64,000 nucleotides of DNA from SHVO01 sp041919675 (GTDB lineage Bacteria > Pseudomonadota > Alphaproteobacteria > Rhodospirillales > Rhodospirillaceae), in the NCBI GenBank assembly GCA_041919675.1, contig JAYRTJ010000004.1, forward strand, positions 1 through 64,000. Reading direction: 5' to 3'. Below the pieces are notes generated by a model. The model ran no database searches and was not told the origin of the DNA. It saw only the letters and a program-made list of their open reading frames with translations. Shown in pieces: positions 42,804 through 50,803 of the stretch (within the stretch, counting starts at the first letter, position 1; every line of letters begins with the position of its first letter). Position numbers and translations under genes: made by a program.

Positions 42804-43568
42804 ATGCGAACCGGTTTTGTAGGACTTGTCGTGACCGCGATCTTCGCGTTCACAGCCGTTGCCCAGGAAGCCGCCCCCGATTTCTCCGCGCGTCAACGCC
42901 AGGGCGACCTTTCCGCGCTTCGCAATTTCGTCTATCCGCCGGGCTTTTCCGACGAGCAGATCATCTCGCTCGAGAACGGCGTGGTTCCGCCGCAGATCGC
43001 CGTCCCCGAATACCTGCGCCTGCACTGCGGTGAAATGAGCCAGAGCGTGCTCAACCCCTGCCTGCTGCGCCACGGCAAGGGCGTTGAAGCGGTCTACACC
43101 GTGGTGAGCCTGGGCGGCACCAAGAGCTTCGCGACTCTCGATGAGGCAACCGGCTATTTTCGCGCCGAGATGAACAACAACGTGATGGCTTTCGAGACCG
43201 AGGTCTCGGCGATGAATATGTTCATCGACGAACTCTGCGACAAGATCGCCGCCGGCCAGGACCCGCGTGAAGTCGTCGCCGCCCGCGGCGGCCGCCCGCG
43301 CCTGCCGCATGCCATCGCTCCCCCCAATGCCGAAGCGAAGTATCAGTTCTCGAACTTCTTCCAATGGGAAAAATGCGTGGACTGCGTCGGCATCGTCGCC
43401 GTGAACCAGGCGCGCCCTGACACGACCCCGCGCTGCGCCGCGATCCGCAAACAGGGCGCCCCGCGCATCAACTACTTCGTGGTGGATAAGGGCACCTCGC
43501 GCGGACACCGCACGCTCGACGACGGCATGAGCGCCTTCGAGCAACGGGCGAAGCAGCCAAGCCTCTGA
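42804..43568 (+). CDS. Unidentified secreted protein
   Basis: 254 residues from ATG 42804, which begins a signal peptide (MRTGFVGLVVTAIFAFTAVA, cut near AQE); an upstream TTG in frame is less likely. Six Cys remain in the mature part (LRLHCGEMSQSVLNPCLLRH, DELCDKI, WEKCVDCVG, RCAAIR), suggesting disulfides. I do not recognise a family. It stands alone between prs and a convergent HAD phosphatase. Confidence 0.75.
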   Translation: MRTGFVGLVVTAIFAFTAVAQEAAPDFSARQRQGDLSALRNFVYPPGFSDEQIISLENGVVPPQIAVPEYLRLHCGEMSQSVLNPCLLRHGKGVEAVYTVVSLGGTKSFATLDEATGYFRAEMNNNVMAFETEVSAMNMFIDELCDKIAAGQDPREVVAARGGRPRLPHAIAPPNAEAKYQFSNFFQWEKCVDCVGIVAVNQARPDTTPRCAAIRKQGAPRINYFVVDKGTSRGHRTLDDGMSAFEQRAKQPSL

Positions 43569-43590
43569 TTATTTTGCGCGTGCGCTCGAC

Positions 43591-43634
43591 ATCCTCACCC
43601 CGGCCCTCTCCCGCACGCGGGAGGGTGAGGGGCT
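43591..43634. repeat. Extragenic palindrome between convergent genes
   Basis: Nested inverted repeat: outer CCTCACCC / GGGTGAGG and inner CTCCCGC-AC-GCGGGAG. It lies 23 bases after the secreted-protein gene and 12 bases before the end of the HAD gene, so it may end transcription from both. It resembles family 1 repeats in being C-rich on one arm and G-rich on the other. Confidence 0.6.
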
Positions 43635-43645
43635 TTAACCCGCGA

Positions 43646-44356
43646 TCAAGCCGGAAGTTTTTCCCAGTCGGCGATGCGGAATCCATGAGCGGTCGCCAGG
43701 CGGCGGAAACGGCCGTTCGGATTCACCGCGATGCCTTCGTCCGCCCACCGCAGTAAATCGACATCGGAATGGTGGTCGCTGTACGCGATCACGCGCGGGC
43801 GCGGGATCATGGCCGCGACATAGTCCTGCACGGCGTCGAACTTCACTTGGCCGTAGCAGTTGTCGCTGCCGAGAGCGGCGCGCAGGCGCCCGCGGTCGTC
43901 CCACGCCGATTTGGTGGCAATGACATGATCGAAACCCAGCGCATCGGCGAAGACCTGGGCATAGAAATCGAAGCTGGCGGTGGCCAGCACCATATGGTGG
44001 CCGGCTTCGCGGTGTTTTTTGATGGCCGCGAGCGCGCCGGGACGCACATGGGTCGCCAGGCACGTCTCGACATAACTATCCGCCCAGGCGGCGATCTGAG
44101 CGCGGCTGGCGCCGACAATGTTGACCTCGATCATGCGCGCCTTCACGTCGTCGCGCGAAATCATGCCGAAGGCGTAGATCGCCGTCAGCCAGATGGCGAT
44201 GGGAAGGCGCTCCAGCGTGCGCTGGTGCGCCGGCACGCAGTGCATCAGGAACGGCGTATAGGTGCCGCGGCGCGTGATCGTGCGGTCGAGGTCGAACACC
44301 GCGACGATCGGGGCGACTTCCTGCGCCTGAGGACGGCTAATGGACGACGTCAGCAT
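43646..44356 (-). CDS. HAD-IB family phosphatase
   Basis: 236 residues. Nucleophile motif FDLDRTIT (Asp22), motif II VLATASFDFYAQVFAD, and motif III/IV around VIAYSDHHSDVDLLRWAD. Subfamily IB includes SerB phosphoserine phosphatase and other small phosphatases; the cap helices (MHCVPAHQRTLERLPIAIWL) resemble the PSPase-like hydrolases that act on lipid or sugar phosphates. Substrate not predictable. GTG/ATG start at 44356 has no competing start close by. Confidence 0.85.
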   Translation of the reverse strand: MLTSSISRPQAQEVAPIVAVFDLDRTITRRGTYTPFLMHCVPAHQRTLERLPIAIWLTAIYAFGMISRDDVKARMIEVNIVGASRAQIAAWADSYVETCLATHVRPGALAAIKKHREAGHHMVLATASFDFYAQVFADALGFDHVIATKSAWDDRGRLRAALGSDNCYGQVKFDAVQDYVAAMIPRPRVIAYSDHHSDVDLLRWADEGIAVNPNGRFRRLATAHGFRIADWEKLPA

Positions 44357-44666
44357 GTCTCAATTCACCTTTGGATGGCCGCGAATTAGAACAAGTCGTC
44401 GCGGCGGTCCAGCCTTTACGTGAATCCCTATATACACGCGAAGCGGGAGATTGTGGCCCGCGAAAAACCGGTCCGAGCCCCGCATTTAGCCCCAAAAACA
44501 GGCCAAAAACCGGCTCCGGACCGCTTGCCTTGGGGGTGTGAAGCGTGTACATGACCCCCGCTCGATTTCCGGGCACACGGCAGCGGCACCCCTGGAGGCC
44601 GCGCCGGACGTGACGGGCCCCTCAGAATGGCCGGTTATGTCATTGAAATATATAGGAGAACGACCG
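44357..44666. other. 310-base gap upstream of rplY
   Basis: Contains divergent promoters of the HAD gene and rplY, not resolved. A long-range hairpin, CCGGTCCGAGCC (44468-44479) with GGCTCCGGACCG (44512-44523), has one bulged base; AAAAACCGG precedes both arms. It could be part of the rplY leader. No small gene seen. A ribosome site TAGGAGAA lies just before rplY. Confidence 0.4.
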
Positions 44667-45401
44667 ATGCCTAAGACCAGCAGCTTGCAGGTTCAAGGGC
44701 GCGATCGGGCAGGTAAGGGGGCAGCTCGTGCCACACGCCGGAACGGTCTCGTTCCGGCCGTGATTTACGGCGGCAGCCAAGAAGCCACGCTCATCGCTCT
44801 CGAACCGAAGACCCTCGTCGCGCTGATGCACGACCCGGCCTTCAAGACGAACATTTTTGAAGTCGAAATCGGCGGCAAGAAGCAGCGCACCATGGCCATG
44901 GATGTGCAGCTCGACCCCGTGTCCGACCGTCCGATCCACGCCGACTTCCGCCGCATCGAAAAGGACACGCTGGTTCGCGTGCCGGTTCCGGTGCGCTTCC
45001 ACAACGAAGGCGCCTCGCCCGGCATCAAGGTCGGCGGCGTGCTCAACATCGTGCGCCACGACGTCGAAGTGCGCGGCAAGCCGGATGATCTTCCGGACCA
45101 CATCGACATCGACCTCACCGGCCTCGAAATCGGTGACTCGGTGCACATCAACGCCGTCACCCTTCCGAACGGCGTGAAGCCGACCATCGCGCGCAACTTC
45201 ACGATCTGCACCATCGCTCCGCCGACGGTCATGGCCGTGGAAGAAGAAAAGCCCGCCGCAGCCGCTGCTGCGGATGGCGCCGCCGCTCCGGCCGCTGGTG
45301 CCGCTGCTCCGGCCGCCGGCGCCGCCGCTGCCGCCGGCGCGAAGCCGGCCGCCGCCGGCGCTGCTCCGGCCGCCGGCGCGAAGCCGGCCGCGAAGAAGTA
45401 A
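44667..45401 (+). CDS. rplY: 50S ribosomal protein L25 / general stress protein Ctc
   Basis: 244 residues from ATG 44667 with TAGGAG upstream. It binds 5S rRNA. The L25 domain is at about 5-95 (GKGAARATRRNGLVPAVIYG, LVALMHDPAFKTNIFEVEIG), and the Ctc beta domain at about 100-190 (VRVPVPVRFHNEGASPGIKV, HIDIDLTGLEIGDSVHINAV). The last 45 residues are an Ala/Pro-rich tail (AAAPAAGAAAPAAGAAAAAG) ending in lysines, common in alphaproteobacterial Ctc. pth follows. Confidence 0.95.
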   Translation: MPKTSSLQVQGRDRAGKGAARATRRNGLVPAVIYGGSQEATLIALEPKTLVALMHDPAFKTNIFEVEIGGKKQRTMAMDVQLDPVSDRPIHADFRRIEKDTLVRVPVPVRFHNEGASPGIKVGGVLNIVRHDVEVRGKPDDLPDHIDIDLTGLEIGDSVHINAVTLPNGVKPTIARNFTICTIAPPTVMAVEEEKPAAAAAADGAAAPAAGAAAPAAGAAAAAGAKPAAAGAAPAAGAKPAAKK

Positions 45402-45410
45402 GACCGCGTG

Positions 45411-45459
45411 GTGTCTCGCGCCACTTCACGGCGCGAGACACCCGTGTCTTCGGGGACAC
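45411..45459 (+). promoter_or_regulatory. Two hairpins between rplY and pth
   Basis: A 12-base stem GTGTCTCGCGCC / GGCGCGAGACAC (45411-45441) is followed by GTGTC-N6-GACAC (45444-45459). Neither has a U-run. They may be a processing or attenuation element lowering pth relative to rplY. Confidence 0.5.
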
Positions 45460-45479
45460 TTCATTAAGGGACGCGGGCC

Positions 45480-46103
45480 ATGCGCCTCTTGGTGGGCCTC
45501 GGCAATCCGGGCGAACGTTACGCCCACAACAGGCACAACATCGGTTTCATGGCGATCGAGAAGATTGCCGAACGCCATCGCTTTGCGCCGTGGCGCGCGC
45601 GTTTCCAGGGTCACATCGCCGAAGGCGTCATCGACGGCGAAAAGGTCATGGCGCTGAAGCCGCAGACCTACATGAACCTTTCCGGCCAATCGGTGGGCGA
45701 AGCCGCGCGCTTCTTCAAGGTGCAGACGCCCGAGATTATCGTGATGTACGACGAGATCGAACTGGCCGCCGGCAAAGTCAAAGTCAAACAAGGCGGCGGT
45801 TCCGCCGGCCACAACGGCATCAAGAGCATCGACGCGCACGTGGGCCCGGACTACTGGCGCCTGCGCCTCGGCGTGGGCCGTCCCGCGACCAAGGAAGAAG
45901 TGCACGGCCATGTGCTCAGCGACTTCGCCAAGGCCGACCGTGATTGGCTCGACAAGCTCCTGGAGGCCGTCTCGGACTCCATCCCGCTGCTTATCGCGGG
46001 CGGCGACAGCAAGTTCATGACCAAGGTGGCATTGCTCACCAAACCTCTCGCGCCGAAGAAAGAAAAAGCGCCGGACGGCACAGACAGTTCAAAGGACGCA
46101 TAA
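45480..46103 (+). CDS. pth: Peptidyl-tRNA hydrolase
   Basis: 207 residues. It releases tRNA from peptidyl-tRNA drop-off products. Motifs: LLVGLGNPGERYAHNRHNIG with catalytic His, LKPQTYMNLSGQSVGEAARF, VMYDEIELAAGKVKVKQGGG, AGHNGIKSIDAHVG. The stop shares a base with the start of ychF (TAATG). rplY-pth-ychF is a conserved bacterial order. Confidence 0.96.
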   Translation: MRLLVGLGNPGERYAHNRHNIGFMAIEKIAERHRFAPWRARFQGHIAEGVIDGEKVMALKPQTYMNLSGQSVGEAARFFKVQTPEIIVMYDEIELAAGKVKVKQGGGSAGHNGIKSIDAHVGPDYWRLRLGVGRPATKEEVHGHVLSDFAKADRDWLDKLLEAVSDSIPLLIAGGDSKFMTKVALLTKPLAPKKEKAPDGTDSSKDA

Positions 46104-47206
46104 TGGGCTTCAATTGCGGTATCGTCGGCCTTCCCAATGTCGGCAAGTCGACCCTGTTCAACGCACTCACCGCAACGGCCGCGGCACAGGCGGCGAACTT
46201 CCCGTTCTGCACCATCGAGCCGAACGTCGGCCGTGTCGCCGTGCCGGACGAGCGCATGGACATCCTGGCCAAGATCGCCAAGTCGGTGAAGGTCGTGCCG
46301 ACGCAGCTCGAGTTCGTCGACATCGCCGGCCTGGTGCGCGGCGCCAGCAAGGGTGAAGGCCTGGGGAACCAGTTCCTCGGCAACATCCGCCAGGTGGACG
46401 CCATCGTCCATGTGCTGCGCTGCTTCGAGGACGGCAACGTCACCCACGTCGAAAACTCCATCGACCCGATCCGAGACGCCGAAACGGTCGAGACCGAACT
46501 CATGCTGTCCGACCTCGACAGCCTGGAGCGGCGTGCCGATCAGAACGCGAAAAAAGCCAAGAGCGGCGACAAGGAAGCCAAGGAACTCATCGCGGTGATG
46601 GAGCCGGTGCTGAACGCCCTTCGCGCCGGCAAGCCCGCGCGCACGGCGCGCCCGGCCGATCCGGCCGCACGCAAGATTTTCGACGGCCTGCAATTGCTGA
46701 CGGGAAAGCCCGTGCTTTACGTCTGCAACGTGGAAGAAAGCGCGGCGGCCACCGGCAATGCGCTGTCGGAGAAGGTCATCGCCAAGGCCAAGGCCGAAGG
46801 CGCGGCTTATGTGATCATTTCCGCCGCCATCGAAGCGGAAGTGGCGCAGCTGTCCGATCCGGCCGAGCAGAAGGAATTCCTGTCCAGCCTCGGCCTCAAG
46901 GAAACCGGCCTCGCGCAGGTGATCCGCGCCGGCTACGCGCTGCTCGAATTGCTGACGTTCTTCACCGTGGGCCCGAAAGAAACCCACGCGTGGACCATCC
47001 GCCGCGGCTCAAAGGGTCCGCAGGCGGCCGGCGCGATCCATACCGATTTCGAGAAAGGCTTCATCCGCGCCGAAACCATCGCCTACGCCGATTTCGTGGC
47101 GCAGAAGGGCGAACAAGGCGCCAAGGATGCCGGCAAGATGCGTCAGGAAGGCAAGGAATACGAAGTGCAGGACGGCGATGTCATGCACTTCCTGTTCAAC
47201 GTCTGA
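46103..47206 (+). CDS. ychF: Obg-type P-loop ATPase/GTPase YchF
   Basis: 367 residues. Walker A GLPNVGKSTLFN at about 9-20; switch/G3 VDIAGLVRGASKGEGLGNQF; the G4 position reads NVEE instead of NKxD, the YchF hallmark that allows ATP binding. A C-terminal TGS domain ends in GKMRQEGKEYEVQDGDVMHF. YchF modulates stress responses at the ribosome. It is coupled to pth. Confidence 0.96.
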   Translation: MGFNCGIVGLPNVGKSTLFNALTATAAAQAANFPFCTIEPNVGRVAVPDERMDILAKIAKSVKVVPTQLEFVDIAGLVRGASKGEGLGNQFLGNIRQVDAIVHVLRCFEDGNVTHVENSIDPIRDAETVETELMLSDLDSLERRADQNAKKAKSGDKEAKELIAVMEPVLNALRAGKPARTARPADPAARKIFDGLQLLTGKPVLYVCNVEESAAATGNALSEKVIAKAKAEGAAYVIISAAIEAEVAQLSDPAEQKEFLSSLGLKETGLAQVIRAGYALLELLTFFTVGPKETHAWTIRRGSKGPQAAGAIHTDFEKGFIRAETIAYADFVAQKGEQGAKDAGKMRQEGKEYEVQDGDVMHFLFNV

Positions 47207-47215
47207 CGAAGGCCG

Positions 47216-47232
47216 ACGCGGGCGCCCCGCGT
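47216..47232. terminator. Short hairpin between convergent ychF and a small gene
   Basis: ACGCGGG-CGC-CCCGCGT, 9 bases after the ychF stop and touching the stop codon of the small minus-strand gene. No U-run, so termination strength is doubtful. Confidence 0.35.
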
Positions 47233-47363
47233 TAGTTCAATTGCGGCGTATGGCGATCGGAGCTCTGCTTGCGCTTGCGCATCTCGCGGTAAGCGGCCCA
47301 CACGATCACCGCCAGCGCGGTGACGAGAGCGGTATCGATCAGCGCCGAATATTCTGCGTACAT
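47232..47363 (-). CDS. 43-residue single-helix membrane protein
   Basis: A short frame with a strong ribosome site (GAGGAG seven bases before the ATG). The product starts MYAEYSALIDTALVTALAVI and continues into VWAAYREMRKRKQSSD. It has one membrane helix (about 8-24) followed by a basic tail, as in small inner-membrane proteins with the C terminus inside. No homologue recognised. The good start signal, clean hydrophobic helix and convergent placement support a real gene. Confidence 0.6.
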   Translation of the reverse strand: MYAEYSALIDTALVTALAVIVWAAYREMRKRKQSSDRHTPQLN

Positions 47364-47686
47364 GATGCATCTCCTCAATTCTCCAGCAGCCGCGTTCAGA
47401 AGTGCGGCGCCCGAGTGTCACAGTTACGCTTAACTGTGCCGGGCGGTTGCAATGCCGCGCGCTCCGCAACGTCTTGATCGACTGCGTTAACTTTTGCGGC
47501 GCGGCGCACGCCGTGGTGGCGGAAAACAACCGCCGGGCCGCGTCCCTTCACCATCACACGGAAACGTAAGCTTTTTTGGCTTCGAGATGCCGCATTCCCG
47601 CCCCCGTGTTGCCGGGAGCACCGCGTTGACCTTGGTGAAGCCTTTCTCTGTGGAAGGCCGCACTTTTTCCCGAGTGGAGAACCAAC
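47364..47686. other. 323-base gap with an inverted repeat
   Basis: Holds the divergent promoter area of the 43-residue gene and the glycine-zipper gene. The one clear structure is CACAGTTA-CGCT-TAACTGTG (47419-47438), perfect 8-base arms, a possible operator or hairpin. No further coding frame with a ribosome site was found. Confidence 0.4.
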
Positions 47687-47983
47687 ATGAAGAAATTTGC
47701 AGCCGTATCCGCCGTCGCCTTGATCGCCCTGTCGGTGACTGCATGCGGTGAAACCCGCGGCGAACGCGCCCTGACGGGCGGCGCAATCGGCGCCGGCGCC
47801 GGCGCCTTGGGCGGCGCGGCGCTTGGTTTCGATCCGTTGACCGGCGCCGTGATCGGCGGTACGGCGGGCGCCGTCGCCGGTGCGGCCTCCGGTGACCGCG
47901 ACCGCAGCTACCGCCGCGACCGCGACGGGGATGGCATCCCCGATTACGACGACCGTTATCCGCGCAATCCCTATCGCGACTAA
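47687..47983 (+). CDS. Small glycine-zipper lipoprotein
   Basis: 98 residues. Lipoprotein signal MKKFAAVSAVALIALSVTAC (lipobox SVTAC), then a glycine-zipper membrane-like stretch (GGAIGAGAGALGGAALGFDP, GAVIGGTAGAVAGAASG), then an Asp-rich calcium-type motif (DRDGDGIPDYDDRYPRNP) like a thrombospondin type 3 repeat. Likely outer-membrane or periplasmic. Followed 15 bases later by another small lipoprotein gene. Confidence 0.8.
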   Translation: MKKFAAVSAVALIALSVTACGETRGERALTGGAIGAGAGALGGAALGFDPLTGAVIGGTAGAVAGAASGDRDRSYRRDRDGDGIPDYDDRYPRNPYRD

Positions 47984-47998
47984 AAAAGGAGACCCGTC

Positions 47999-48211
47999 AT
48001 GCGCTCAATCATGATTGGAGCCGTCACGCTGGCCGCGGCCGTCTTGTTCGCCGGTGCCTGCACGACCCGCGAGACCCGGATCATTCAAGCGCCCGCCGTT
48101 ACCGGCGTGGCGCCAGCGCCCGGAGCCACGGTGATCCGTTCAAATCGGTTGAACCAGCCCGTCGTGGTCGAATCCGAAGAACAGCGCGACATCATCGTGC
48201 ATGTCGATTGA
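47999..48211 (+). CDS. Small lipoprotein
   Basis: 70 residues. Signal MRSIMIGAVTLAAAVLFAGAC with lipobox AGAC. The mature 50 residues (TRETRIIQAPAVTGVAPAPG, VIRSNRLNQPVVVESEEQRD) carry no recognised domain. AAAAGGAGACC precedes the start. Probably co-transcribed with the glycine-zipper lipoprotein; a good terminator follows. Confidence 0.75.
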   Translation: MRSIMIGAVTLAAAVLFAGACTTRETRIIQAPAVTGVAPAPGATVIRSNRLNQPVVVESEEQRDIIVHVD

Positions 48212-48250
48212 TCGAAAACAGAAATAAGAAAAGACGGCCCCCAACCTCAA

Positions 48251-48273
48251 AACCCCGCTCCGGCGGGGTTTTT
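48251..48273 (+). terminator. Rho-independent terminator after the small lipoprotein genes
   Basis: AACCCCGC-TCCG-GCGGGGTT followed by TTT, 40 bases after the lipoprotein stop. Confidence 0.8.
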
Positions 48274-48295
48274 CTTTGCCATCACATCCGCGCGA

Positions 48296-48330
48296 TAAAA
48301 AACGCGCCACCGGGCACACCGGCAGCGCGT
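48296..48330 (-). terminator. Rho-independent terminator of the 27-residue gene
   Basis: On the minus strand, ACGCGC and GCGCGT enclose a G/C-rich loop with its own CCGG pairing, followed by TTTTTT. It lies 16 bases after the small gene's stop, which supports that gene being expressed on its own. Confidence 0.7.
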
Positions 48331-48346
48331 CTTTTAGGGATGCCGG

Positions 48347-48430
48347 CTAGATGAAGTTGGTAAAGAGGGCGATCAGGACAATGACGCCGACCGGAACACC
48401 AAGAAGCCAAAGAATTAAAGCTCTGCCCAT
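48347..48430 (-). CDS. 27-residue membrane peptide
   Basis: A tiny gene with GGAGTAAAAATC before the ATG and its own terminator downstream. The product starts MGRALILWLLGVPVGVIVLI and ends ALFTNFI: one continuous hydrophobic helix with a basic N-terminal Arg. Very short proteins beginning MGRxxLLWLLGxP occur in many alphaproteobacteria as far as I recall, without known function. A longer frame runs upstream but lacks coding character. Confidence 0.65.
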   Translation of the reverse strand: MGRALILWLLGVPVGVIVLIALFTNFI

Positions 48431-48587
48431 GATTTTTACTCCTGCTCTTAAACCGCAGCTCGTGTGAGCCGAAGTGAGAACGCAGCCACTATGGCGGTCC
48501 CGTGGCAGGCCCGTGGCCGAACCAGACCTTGTGGGGTTTCCTGCCCAGCGTGTAGCCTTGGCCAAACGCATTTCTGGGGAGATTTCA

Positions 48588-49688
48588 ATGAAGCGTGGAT
48601 TTCTGGCTGGGCTCGCGGTTGTGGCTTTTTGCACGGCCGCCGCGCCGGTAATGGCGCAGGAGAAAGGCGGCCTGGATCAAACGGGGGCCTATGAGCCCGT
48701 CGTCGGCTGGTTCAAACCCGGCATCGACCGCTGGGACCGCCCGATGGCGTCCGTCACCGTCGACAAGCCGGACCGCATTTTCATGACCACCGCGCCGGTG
48801 CGCTTCACGCGGCCCAACGCGCCGATGCTCACGGCCGACGGCAAGCTGATGGAAGAGAAGTCGCAGGCGTCCACCATCCCGGCGGACAAGCAGGCGCACG
48901 ACAACATCATCCTCGTCCTCAACGGCGAAGGCAAAGTCATCGAGAACTGGAAGCAGTGGGATAAGGATATCACCTTCGCCCACAATATCGAGATCAGCCC
49001 CTACGATCCCGACCGCGCCGTGTGGGTGATGGATCTCGGCCACCAGATCCTGAAATTCACCAACGACGGCAAGAAAATGCTGATGCGGTTGGGTGAGAAG
49101 GACAAGCCGGCGTGGGATGCGACCCACTTCAACATGCCCTCCTCCATGGCGTTCTATCCGGACGGCAGCTTCGTCGTCGCCGACGGTTATGTGAACGCGC
49201 GCATCGTGAAGTTCGATAAGAACGGCAAGTACATCTCCGAGTTCGGCTCCAAGGGCTCGGGCCCCGGCCAGTTCGACCTCGTGCACTCGGTGGCCATCGA
49301 CAAACAAGGCCGTATCTACACCGCCGACCGCCGCAATCACCGTATCCAGGTGTTCGATGCGAATGGAAAGTTCATCGAGGAGTGGAAGAACGTCGGCAGC
49401 CCGACGCGCCTGATCATCACCGAGGACCAGTACCTGTGGATGAGCGACGCGGACTACAACCGCTTCGCCAAGTTCGATCTCAGCGGCAAGCTCATTACCT
49501 ATTTCGGCGTGCTGGGCCGCAATCCGGGCGAGTTCGACAATCTTCACAATTGGGATGTGGACGCGAGCGGCAATCTGTTCGTCGCCGACGGCGGCAACAA
49601 CCGCATCCAGAAGCTGGTCGCGAAAAAGGGCGCCGATCCGGTCCGCCTGATCGGCCAGCAGTTCTTCCTGCCCGCGCTGAAGAAATAA
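48588..49688 (+). CDS. Secreted NHL-repeat beta-propeller protein, copy 1
   Basis: 366 residues from ATG 48588 with GGGGAG upstream, starting a signal peptide (MKRGFLAGLAVVAFCTAAAP). The mature protein is an NHL-type six-blade propeller of the kind annotated as peptidyl-alpha-hydroxyglycine alpha-amidating lyase: HNIEISPYDPDRAVWVMDLG, FYPDGSFVVADGYVNARIVK, GKYISEFGSKGSGPGQFDLV, ADRRNHRIQVFD, FVADGGNNRIQKL. A close paralogue follows ten bases later. The lyase activity is unproven; no monooxygenase partner is nearby. Confidence 0.85.
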   Translation: MKRGFLAGLAVVAFCTAAAPVMAQEKGGLDQTGAYEPVVGWFKPGIDRWDRPMASVTVDKPDRIFMTTAPVRFTRPNAPMLTADGKLMEEKSQASTIPADKQAHDNIILVLNGEGKVIENWKQWDKDITFAHNIEISPYDPDRAVWVMDLGHQILKFTNDGKKMLMRLGEKDKPAWDATHFNMPSSMAFYPDGSFVVADGYVNARIVKFDKNGKYISEFGSKGSGPGQFDLVHSVAIDKQGRIYTADRRNHRIQVFDANGKFIEEWKNVGSPTRLIITEDQYLWMSDADYNRFAKFDLSGKLITYFGVLGRNPGEFDNLHNWDVDASGNLFVADGGNNRIQKLVAKKGADPVRLIGQQFFLPALKK

Positions 49689-49698
49689 AGGGACACTC

Positions 49699-50793
49699 AT
49701 GAAGCGGACACTTCTCGCGGGCCTTGCGGTCGTTGCCCTGTGCGCCACGGCCGCATTTGCTCAGGAAAAGGGCGGCCTCGATCAGACCGGCCCCTATGAC
49801 CCGGTGGTCGGCTGGTTCAAACCCGGCATCGACAAATGGGATCAACCGGTCGCCTCGCTGACGGTCGACAACCCCAACCGCATCTACATCACCAATTCGG
49901 ACCAGACCCGCACGCGGCCCAACGCGCCGATGCTGAGCGCCGATGGAAAGGTGATGCAGGAGCGCTCGCAAGCCTCGACCCGTCCGCGCGAACAACAGCC
50001 CCATGAAAATATGATCATGGTGCTGAACGGCGACGGCCGGATGATCGAGAACTGGAAACAGTGGGACAAGGAGATCACCTTCGCCCACAACATCGAGATC
50101 AGCCCCTACGATCCCGACCGCGCCGTATGGGTCATGGATCTCGGCCACCAGATCCTCAAATTCAGCAATGACGGGAAGAAGCTGCTGATGCGCCTCGGCG
50201 AGAAGGACAAGCCGGGCTGGGATGCGACCCATTTCAACATGCCCTCCTCGATCGCCTTCTATCCGGACGGCACCTTCATCGTCGCCGACGGCTATGTGAA
50301 CGGCCGCATCGCCAAATTCGACAAGAATGGAAAATACATCTCCGAGTTCGGCTCCAAGGGCTCGGGCCCCGGCCAGTTCGACCTGGTGCATTCGGTGGCC
50401 ATCGACAAACAGGGCCGCATCTACGCCTCGGACCGCCGCAACCACCGTATCCAGGTGTTCGATGCGAATGGAAAGTTCATCGAGGAGTGGAAGAACGTCG
50501 GCAGCCCGACGCGCCTCGCCATCACCGAGGACCAGTACCTGTGGATGAGCGACGCGGACTACAACCGCTTCGCCAAGTTCGACCTGAGCGGCAAACTCAT
50601 CACCTATTGGGGCGTGCTCGGCGCCAATCCCGGGGAATTCAATAACCTTCACAATTGGGATGTGGACGTGAACGGTAACTTGTTCACCGCCGACGGCGGC
50701 AACAACCGCATCCAGAAATTCGTGGCCAAGAAAAATGCCGATCCGATGCGCCTGATGGGTCAGCAGTATTTCGCGCCGCCACTCAAAAAATAG
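49699..50793 (+). CDS. Secreted NHL-repeat beta-propeller protein, copy 2
   Basis: 364 residues, about three quarters identical to the upstream copy, with the same signal peptide and blade motifs (HNIEISPYDPDRAVWVMDLG, FYPDGTFIVADGYVNGRIAK, ASDRRNHRIQVFD). Parts of the two genes are identical at DNA level (for example about 70 bases from 49338 and from 50443), pointing to recent duplication or gene conversion. The N-terminal thirds differ most. A metallo-hydrolase follows ten bases later, so the three form one operon. Confidence 0.85.
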   Translation: MKRTLLAGLAVVALCATAAFAQEKGGLDQTGPYDPVVGWFKPGIDKWDQPVASLTVDNPNRIYITNSDQTRTRPNAPMLSADGKVMQERSQASTRPREQQPHENMIMVLNGDGRMIENWKQWDKEITFAHNIEISPYDPDRAVWVMDLGHQILKFSNDGKKLLMRLGEKDKPGWDATHFNMPSSIAFYPDGTFIVADGYVNGRIAKFDKNGKYISEFGSKGSGPGQFDLVHSVAIDKQGRIYASDRRNHRIQVFDANGKFIEEWKNVGSPTRLAITEDQYLWMSDADYNRFAKFDLSGKLITYWGVLGANPGEFNNLHNWDVDVNGNLFTADGGNNRIQKFVAKKNADPMRLMGQQYFAPPLKK

Positions 50794-50803
50794 GAGAACT
50801 GAG

